A stretch of DNA of 64,000 bases from GCA-2708415 sp964353185 (GTDB taxonomy: Bacteria > Pseudomonadota > Alphaproteobacteria > Micavibrionales > Micavibrionaceae): positions 1 to 64,000 of the forward strand of contig CAYGUV010000001.1 in the NCBI GenBank assembly GCA_964353185.1, written 5' to 3'. Of this stretch, positions 58,751-64,000 are shown piece by piece. Below the pieces are notes generated by a model, which did no database searches, was not told the origin of the DNA, and saw only the letters and a program-made list of their open reading frames with translations. Made by a program: the position numbers and the translations under genes. Each line of letters opens with the position of its first letter. Position 1 is the first letter of the stretch.

Positions 58751-58804
58751 CCCGCTCGTTAAAGTAAAAATACTGATATTTATACAGTAACGGAATAAAA
58801 TTTT

Positions 58805-58879
58805 TGGGGTGTAGCCAAGCGGTAAGGCATCGGGTTTTGATCTCGACATGCGCAGGTTCGAATCCTGCCACCCCAGCCA
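58805..58879 (+). tRNA. tRNA-Gln (UUG)
   Basis: A 75-base cloverleaf with acceptor stem TGGGGTG/CACCCCA, D arm GCCA/GGCA-type pairing, anticodon loop TTTTGAT (anticodon TTG), T loop TTCGAAT, discriminator G and encoded CCA. Confidence 0.95.
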
Positions 58880-58885
58880 TTTTCT

Positions 58886-59980
58886 TTAAAATTCCCAACC
58901 ATATTTAAAAAATACGCTGTTATTATTTGTTTCGGGTACATATGTGCCGCCTATGGTGAGGGTGCCGTTAGCCCAATCTTTGTTGAGCGAACCTTTTAAG
59001 AAGGCATCTGTTGAACGGTTTGAGCTTATATCAAAAAGACCTTCTTGAGTGCCAAACGAGAAAGGCTGCTCAATTGATAAGCTGCCATTAATATCATCAC
59101 TGATCTTTCCTATTACTCCTACCTCTATGCTTGCGGTTGGGCCGTGTATTAGGCCACCTGCATCTTGATCATGTTTTAAAAAACCAAATGCTTCGTACCC
59201 TGCATTTAATTGAAAGAAGGGGGATAAGGGCTCAATATGATATGTCCCGCGGACAAAAGCATTGGCTTCTAACATGGCCGCATATGACGGGCCAGAATGA
59301 TCACCATCAACCTCATTTAACTTCCTTAATCCTTTGATGATATCACTCCCTACAATTTGCTGACTAACGTCTGACGCGCTTGGGATTAATGTTAGAATTT
59401 CGTTTTTTATTTCCTGCGGGATATCTTCTGGTAGCAGAGCGTTCAATTCATCTTCTCTGACTGACTTGACCAAATGGGCATCATAAACCAACCGGTTTGC
59501 AATGCGTCTAAAGGCTCTTTCAGATTGGTTCTTATTAATATTGAGTGCATCGCCATAGGGTTGGAAATTTGTCTGCAAGGTGGTCACGATCCTATCGGCA
59601 ATGATGGCCCGCGCTTGTACTAATTCTGGGTTGAAATCCGCATGCACATAACTATTCATATAAAAAGCGCCAGTTATAGAAGCGCCATAGGTTAAATGAA
59701 ATTGGCCATACTCTGTTATTGGTTTTTGCCTATGAAAAGCGGCGTGTATTCTATCGCCTGAGACAGTCATAAAACTGAGCCTGTTGGGTAAAATCCCGTT
59801 TTTAACAAGCGTTTCATTTTTAATTAATGCTGATGTGGGAACGGAAAAATGACGGGGCTCATTACTGTTTTGTTCATAACCAAAGCTATACTCAAAATTA
59901 TTTTGCGCCTGCGCAATTTCGGGCAGCGCAGCAGATCCCATAAAATGGCTAAGGACTGCGATTTGACGAAATACTGACAC
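58886..59980 (-). CDS. probable outer-membrane beta-barrel protein, uncharacterised
   Basis: A 364-residue protein starting with GTG, with a weak signal peptide (cleavage perhaps after AQA, about residue 25). The mature sequence alternates short amphipathic strands (FEYSFGYEQN, GQFHLTYGASITGAFY, TLTIGGTYVPE) and ends in FFKYGWEF, a terminal Phe typical of BAM substrates. A helical middle (about residues 130-230) interrupts the strands. I do not recognise a family. It abuts tRNA-Gln, 6 bases away on the opposite strand. Confidence 0.75.
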   Translation of the reverse strand: MSVFRQIAVLSHFMGSAALPEIAQAQNNFEYSFGYEQNSNEPRHFSVPTSALIKNETLVKNGILPNRLSFMTVSGDRIHAAFHRQKPITEYGQFHLTYGASITGAFYMNSYVHADFNPELVQARAIIADRIVTTLQTNFQPYGDALNINKNQSERAFRRIANRLVYDAHLVKSVREDELNALLPEDIPQEIKNEILTLIPSASDVSQQIVGSDIIKGLRKLNEVDGDHSGPSYAAMLEANAFVRGTYHIEPLSPFFQLNAGYEAFGFLKHDQDAGGLIHGPTASIEVGVIGKISDDINGSLSIEQPFSFGTQEGLFDISSNRSTDAFLKGSLNKDWANGTLTIGGTYVPETNNNSVFFKYGWEF

Positions 59981-60078
59981 GTTAAATACTCATTACTAAT
60001 AAAATGACGTGTAACAATTATATATAAAATAAATTATGTCAATATATTTGGGCGGATATTTTTATTAAGCAAATAAAT

Positions 60079-61245
60079 CTATTTATCACAAAAGACTAAG
60101 ACATTTTGTGCGTAAAGCGTGCTTAAAATTAACAATGCATCATCTTTATGATTAAGGGCGTTGATACAATCTATCGTAATTTTGTTCGCATTATTTAGAA
60201 TTTCGATGAGTGGTTTATAAGAGGGGTCAAGCTCTATAACTTCGCCATATATACCCAGTTGATAATTGCCTTTATGGCCAGATGTAATTGCAATTTTGAC
60301 ATGTTCTTGTCTTTGCAATGCCTGACCATTTTCCAAGGCCAGCAAAAATGCTTCGGGCGTCATATCGTTTTGTTCAATAATATTTTCAACTTCTTCATGA
60401 CCGGGGGTTGAAAAATACCCTGCCATCCATGCCTGAAAATTATCCGACTGTATAGACGTTATTACATTTTGGCATATCGCATTTTGGGTTTTGGCTCCTA
60501 CCGTAAAAGATGCGCTTTGCGCGCTTAAACTTTCGCCTAAGAAACGATCATTCATTTCTTCATTGGCTTCTAAATATTGCGCGTAATCCCCTAAAATATC
60601 AGACAGCTTTGGCCCTAAAAAGCCAACAGAAAATGTCATGGCGGCCTCTATTGTTTTACCTTCATGGCCAAAGAAGGGGGGCATGTAAATTACATCACCC
60701 GCGGTCACTTCGTATGTTTGTCCATCAAATCCATTTTGAAGAACTTTCATTTCTAAATCTTCTACATATTCATCATCTGTAATTTTATGATCGCTAATGT
60801 TCCAGATACGTTTGCCAATGCCTTGTACCAAAAAGGTGTGATAGCTGTCTGTGTGGGGGCCAACGCTGCCGCCCGGTGCAGAAAAACTAACCATGATGTC
60901 GTCAATCAGCCAACGAGGTGAAAAATGGAAATCTTTGAATAATTGTGCGGTTTCGTGATGATATTGTTCAACATTTTGCACCAATAAACTCCAATTTTTA
61001 TCGCTGATATTGTCAAAGCGATCTTCATCAAAAGGCCCATGTTCCGATGTCCATTTAGTACCTGCATCGTTATTGGTAATGATGCGTGACCTTATTTCAT
61101 TTTCTAATGATAATCCTGCCAAGGTGTCACCATCAATAAGGCTATTAATTATTTCTGGTGCAACATATCCGCGCACGATAAACGGTTTCTTCCCCCAATA
61201 ATCACTGTAAAATTCTTCGTTGCTGGGGAATGTTTCTAATATCAT
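60079..61245 (-). CDS. roxA: ribosomal oxygenase RoxA/YcfD-like (JmjC, 2-oxoglutarate-dependent)
   Basis: E. coli YcfD (RoxA) hydroxylates Arg81 of ribosomal protein L16. The roughly 388-residue protein has the same order of segments: EHGPFDEDRFDNISDKNWSLLVQ (as HGPF and NWSLLVQ), IDDIMVSFSAPGGSVGPHTD with the iron ligands His and Asp, GKRIWNIS, and IYMPPFFGHEGKT with the second iron histidine, then a winged-helix-like C-terminus. ATG 61245 is taken; a TTG 6 bases upstream is in frame. The L16 gene in this window keeps the target arginine. Confidence 0.9.
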   Translation of the reverse strand: MILETFPSNEEFYSDYWGKKPFIVRGYVAPEIINSLIDGDTLAGLSLENEIRSRIITNNDAGTKWTSEHGPFDEDRFDNISDKNWSLLVQNVEQYHHETAQLFKDFHFSPRWLIDDIMVSFSAPGGSVGPHTDSYHTFLVQGIGKRIWNISDHKITDDEYVEDLEMKVLQNGFDGQTYEVTAGDVIYMPPFFGHEGKTIEAAMTFSVGFLGPKLSDILGDYAQYLEANEEMNDRFLGESLSAQSASFTVGAKTQNAICQNVITSIQSDNFQAWMAGYFSTPGHEEVENIIEQNDMTPEAFLLALENGQALQRQEHVKIAITSGHKGNYQLGIYGEVIELDPSYKPLIEILNNANKITIDCINALNHKDDALLILSTLYAQNVLVFCDK

Positions 61246-61268
61246 GGGCAAGCTTTAGCATTCACAAC

Positions 61269-61640
61269 CTATTCCCGCAAGGGGGTGGGGATTAAAGAAA
61301 AAATTTCTTGGTATTGCTCCGCTTTAAAGCCAAGGTAGGTCGTGCCATTAAAGGTTAGCAATGGACGCTTAATGATAGATGGATTTTTTTGTGCTATTTT
61401 TAATGCAAGATTATCATTCATAGATGCTTTTTCACTATCAGATAATTGTCGCCACGTTGTGCCTCGTCGGTTAAGGACGTTTTCCCAACCATGAGCATCT
61501 ATGGCTTTTTTAATGATATCCTCATCAATTCCTTGCTTTTTATAATCGTGAAAATCATAGTCGATATTATTCGTATCTAACCATGCGAATGCTTTTTTCA
61601 TCGTGTCACAATTTTTAATACCATAGATTTTAATGCTCAT
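61269..61640 (-). CDS. ArsC/Spx-family thioredoxin-fold protein (YffB-like)
   Basis: The 123-residue protein begins IKIYGIKNCDTMKKAFAWLD, where KNCDT holds the single N-terminal Cys of YffB/ArsC-like proteins, and has IKRPLLTFNGTTYLGF, the cis-Pro region of the fold. It lacks the CxxC of Spx. YffB-type proteins are glutathione-linked reductases of unclear role; true arsenate reductases need additional residues. It precedes roxA by 23 bases on the same strand. Confidence 0.88.
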   Translation of the reverse strand: MSIKIYGIKNCDTMKKAFAWLDTNNIDYDFHDYKKQGIDEDIIKKAIDAHGWENVLNRRGTTWRQLSDSEKASMNDNLALKIAQKNPSIIKRPLLTFNGTTYLGFKAEQYQEIFSLIPTPLRE

Positions 61641-61855
61641 AAATTATGGACTCCAAGGGTCATGTCTACAACTTTATTTAAATATTTTTCATTAAGGCCA
61701 CTGCGGGCAGGATTTCAATTATGGGCATTTACATACATCATCAAGCAAGCGGATGAAATTGCCTTATCTATATTTTTGTCTGTGCCTGTTACAAAATAAG
61801 CCATAATCATGTTGTAGCAAAAAATGCCCTTATTACAAATATATAGTTATTTTCA

Positions 61856-61886
61856 TTGACAAATAGTGTTTTAGCGTAATAAAACA
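61856..61886 (+). promoter_or_regulatory. promoter with overlapping palindromic operator upstream of yerC-hisG-hisD
   Basis: A consensus -35 TTGACA (61856-61861) is followed by TGTTTTA-GCGTAA-TAAAACA (61867-61886), a perfect 7-bp dyad with a 6-base centre that covers the spacer and the -10 (TAAAAC at 61880-61885, 18-base spacing). Such a position is typical of a repressor operator. The first gene encodes a TrpR-like protein, so autoregulation is the obvious hypothesis. Confidence 0.6.
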
Positions 61887-61911
61887 GTGTAACAATATAA
61901 ATTAGGCATAA

Positions 61912-62205
61912 ATGAAAAAGAAAACACCACAGAGTGAGGCCAGAAGACAAGAGCTTTATAAGGCTCTTTTGGCGTTGAATAGCTTGCAAGAGGTTGATAG
62001 CTTCCTTGATAATTTATGCACGCCTGCGGAGTTGGAGGCGATGGCAGATCGTTGGTTGATTGTTGAGAAATTATCAAAAGGCTTGCCATATCGGACGATA
62101 GCGGAGCAAACAGGGGCAAGTGTGACAACGGTCACCCGTGTGGCGCGCTGCCTCAATGAAGAAAATAGCGGATATAAATTAATTTATGAGAGAGTGAAAA
62201 AATGA
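61912..62205 (+). CDS. TrpR-like transcriptional regulator, YerC/YecD family
   Basis: The 97-residue protein has the TrpR fold pattern: helices LYKALLALNSLQEVDSFLDN and TPAELEAMADRWLIVEKLSK, then the helix-turn-helix GLPYRTIAEQTGASVTTVTRVARCL. It shares a 4-base overlap with hisG. YerC-type proteins next to histidine genes have been proposed as his regulators; whether the effector is histidine is unknown. The palindrome just upstream could be its site. Confidence 0.9.
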   Translation: MKKKTPQSEARRQELYKALLALNSLQEVDSFLDNLCTPAELEAMADRWLIVEKLSKGLPYRTIAEQTGASVTTVTRVARCLNEENSGYKLIYERVKK

Positions 62206-63101
62206 AGAAAAATAATCAAGAACGCTTAAGGATCGCCATTCAAAAATCTGGGCGGTTACAAGAAGATTCCATTAATTTGTTAAAGCAATGCGGGATCAAG
62301 TTGCAAAAGAGCAAAGATCAGCTTTTTTGCCGCGCACAAGATTTCCCGTTAGATGTGTATTTTGTACGCGATGATGATATTCCAGCATTTGTTTCTTCCA
62401 ACACATGTGACATTGGTATTGTCGGGCAAAATGTTTTGGTTGAAGAAAAATTAACGCGTAACGATAATGATATCAAAGCCATTCAAGAAATTTTTGAATT
62501 GGGTTTTGGGCGATGCCGTTTGTCTTTGGCCGTCCCGTATGATTTTCAATATGACGATATAACTACGTTAGACAAAAAATCTATTGCGACATCTTACCCC
62601 GGAATTTTGCAAGATTACTTAGATAAAAAAAATATTGAAGCCAAAATTATTGAGATGTCCGGATCCGTTGAAATTGCCCCGCGGATTAATATGGCGTCGG
62701 CAATATGTGATTTGGTGTCAACGGGGGGAACCCTTGCGAGTAATGGGTTGGAAGAAGTTGAAATAATGATGGAAAGCCAAGCCGTTCTAATCGAAGGGGC
62801 AAAAATAAATGCACCACAAAAAGAGATTTTGAACCGATTGTTAACTCGTATTAAAGGGGTTAATGAAGCGCGTGCCAGCAAATATATTATGTTGCACGCC
62901 CCTAAAGATGCAGTTGATGAAATTAAAAATGTGTTGCCAGGCGCGGAAAGTCCAACAATTTTAGACATTCAAGGACGCGATGATTTGGTTGCCATTCATG
63001 CTGTTTGTAATGAGGGTGTTTTTTGGGACACAATGGAAGAATTACAAGCCAAGGGCGCGAGCTCTGTCTTAGTCTTGCCGATTGAAAAAATGTTGGGCTA
63101 A
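62202..63101 (+). CDS. hisG: ATP phosphoribosyltransferase, long form
   Basis: HisG joins ATP and PRPP in the first step of histidine synthesis. The 299-residue protein is the long form with a C-terminal ACT-like regulatory domain (about residues 225-299), which gives direct histidine inhibition and needs no HisZ. Family segments include RIAIQKSGRLQEDS, DIGIVGQNVLVE and SATCDLVSTGGT-like ICDLVSTGGTL. ATG overlaps the yerC stop by 4 bases. Confidence 0.96.
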   Translation: MKKNNQERLRIAIQKSGRLQEDSINLLKQCGIKLQKSKDQLFCRAQDFPLDVYFVRDDDIPAFVSSNTCDIGIVGQNVLVEEKLTRNDNDIKAIQEIFELGFGRCRLSLAVPYDFQYDDITTLDKKSIATSYPGILQDYLDKKNIEAKIIEMSGSVEIAPRINMASAICDLVSTGGTLASNGLEEVEIMMESQAVLIEGAKINAPQKEILNRLLTRIKGVNEARASKYIMLHAPKDAVDEIKNVLPGAESPTILDIQGRDDLVAIHAVCNEGVFWDTMEELQAKGASSVLVLPIEKMLG

Positions 63102-63111
63102 GGATTTTTTG

Positions 63112-64000
63112 ATGAAAAAATATATTTGGAAAGAATTATCCGCCGCGCAAAAACAAGATGCGTTACAAAGACCTTCATCGCAAAATGATGGTCAAGCAGA
63201 AGTCACAGCCAGAGAAATTATTTACAATGTACGCGAAAAAGGTGATGACGCGGTTCGGGCATACATGCAAAAATTTGATGCGTGTACATTAGTTGATTTA
63301 AAGGTGAGCGATGAAGAAATAAAAACCGCTATTGATAGTTTATTGCCAGAAAAGCGCGCGGCAATTGACACAGCCTATAGCACGATTAAAAAGTTTCACG
63401 AGGCGCAAGGGTATCGCCCGTATGATTTGGAAACCATAGCAGGCGCAAAATGTGGACGACGTGTTGTGGCCATAGAAAATATAGGTTTATATGTGCCGGG
63501 CGGTACGGCGCCATTGGTTTCAACGGCTTTGATGAATGGTATTCCATCACAAATTGCCGGATGTAAAAATAGAGTTTTATGCACGCCTTGTAATAAAGAT
63601 GGTGTTGTGAATGCACATTTAATTTACGCGGCCACAATTTGCGGTATTACAGAGATTTATAAAATTGGTGGCGCGCAGGCAATTGCAGCAATGGGCTATG
63701 GCACCGAGACGATACCAAAGGTGGATAAAATTTTTGGGCCCGGCAATGCGTATGTAACCGCAGCAAAGAAAATCATATCTATGGACGCAAAAGGCGCGGC
63801 ATTAGATATGCCAGCAGGGCCATCGGAAGTTTGTGTGATTGCAGATAAGGATGCAAACCCCGCATATGTCGCAGCTGATTTGCTGTCGCAGGCGGAACAT
63901 GATGTCATGTCGCAGGTATTATTTATTGCCACCGATGAAAATATCATCAACGCGGTGATAGAGGAGGTTGAACAGCAATTATCAGCTTTATCAAGAAAAG
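63112..64000 (+). CDS. hisD: histidinol dehydrogenase, 5' part (cut by window end)
   Basis: HisD oxidises histidinol to histidine in two NAD-dependent steps. ATG 63112 opens a frame that runs off the window after about 296 codons, of roughly 430 expected. GLYVPGGTAPL, KIGGAQAIAAMGYG, KIFGPGNAYVTAAKK and DMPAGPSEV are diagnostic, including the NAD-binding and zinc-site regions (SQAEHD). It follows hisG by 10 bases. Confidence 0.95.
   Translation, partial: MKKYIWKELSAAQKQDALQRPSSQNDGQAEVTAREIIYNVREKGDDAVRAYMQKFDACTLVDLKVSDEEIKTAIDSLLPEKRAAIDTAYSTIKKFHEAQGYRPYDLETIAGAKCGRRVVAIENIGLYVPGGTAPLVSTALMNGIPSQIAGCKNRVLCTPCNKDGVVNAHLIYAATICGITEIYKIGGAQAIAAMGYGTETIPKVDKIFGPGNAYVTAAKKIISMDAKGAALDMPAGPSEVCVIADKDANPAYVAADLLSQAEHDVMSQVLFIATDENIINAVIEEVEQQLSALSRK

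Noticed and set aside
53841..58879. Integration-island boundaries at tRNA-Thr and tRNA-Gln
   Set aside because: No integrase and no direct repeat of a tRNA 3' end could be found near either gene.
61269..61640. Arsenate reductase arsC as a firm name
   Set aside because: Family membership is clear, but the YffB-like features and lack of ars neighbours do not support arsenate reduction.

Overview
The window is a stretch of a bacterial chromosome with moderately low GC, almost certainly from an alphaproteobacterium. The supporting signs are a Usg-family protein, a long-form HisG preceded by a TrpR-like YerC protein, a eukaryote-like NADP isocitrate dehydrogenase, a CtaA without paired cysteines, an RNase E with a long insertion near its S1 domain, and a yfgM-bamB-der cluster showing that it is Gram-negative. 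A DotL/DotM pair beside a pseudopilin-like protein recalls Micavibrio- or Holospora-type lineages, but the order cannot be fixed from sequence alone.

Layout. 1-14000: a merged str-S10-spc ribosomal operon (rpsL, rpsG, fusA, rpsJ, then rplC to rplO) without tuf after fusA, ending at a terminator right after rplO, so secY, rpsM, rpsK, rpoA and rplQ lie elsewhere. An unrecognised 60-residue ORF sits between rplB and rpsS. 14000-18600: minus-strand envelope and ribosome-assembly genes (yfgM, bamB, der, mscS). 18600-24000: a small unknown gene, icd, an L,D-transpeptidase, a small membrane protein, a small lipoprotein and an AMIN-type amidase. 24000-33000: rne, an unknown exported protein, a GT4 glycosyltransferase, ctaA, then a tight cluster of ferredoxin/flavodoxin reductase, membrane protein, [2Fe-2S] ferredoxin and S51 peptidase, followed by usg. 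33000-37700: groESL with a CIRCE operator, an unknown membrane-anchored protein, mutM, an unknown exported protein and rpsT. 37700-44740: a replication-origin-like AT-rich region followed by dnaA, dnaN, recF and gyrB. 44740-48560: a class I glutamine amidotransferase, a SOUL protein, argS and a RAYT-type transposase relative. 48690-53630: a type IVB secretion or conjugation coupling locus (dotM, unknown, dotL, pseudopilin-like). 53840-58880: tRNA-Thr, a probable glucosylglycerate-type compatible-solute cluster (HAD phosphatase, glycosyltransferase, divergent glycerate kinase), a CDP-alcohol phosphatidyltransferase and tRNA-Gln. 58880-64000: an outer-membrane protein candidate, a RoxA/YcfD-type ribosomal oxygenase, an ArsC/Spx-like protein, then yerC-hisG-hisD, with hisD cut by the window end.

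Themes. (1) Ribosomal proteins L22, S17 and L30, and RNase E, carry the same Lys/Ala/Pro-rich, histone-H1-like tails or inserts, and S7 carries a separate Gly/Ser/acidic insert. (2) Several genes have a -10 box 5-7 bases upstream of ATG and no Shine-Dalgarno sequence, suggesting leaderless mRNAs. (3) The dnaA-dnaN-recF-gyrB cluster is preceded by three DnaA-box-like sites and several perfect inverted repeats. (4) The Dot locus, which includes two proteins with no recognised family, is the best candidate for an undescribed system.
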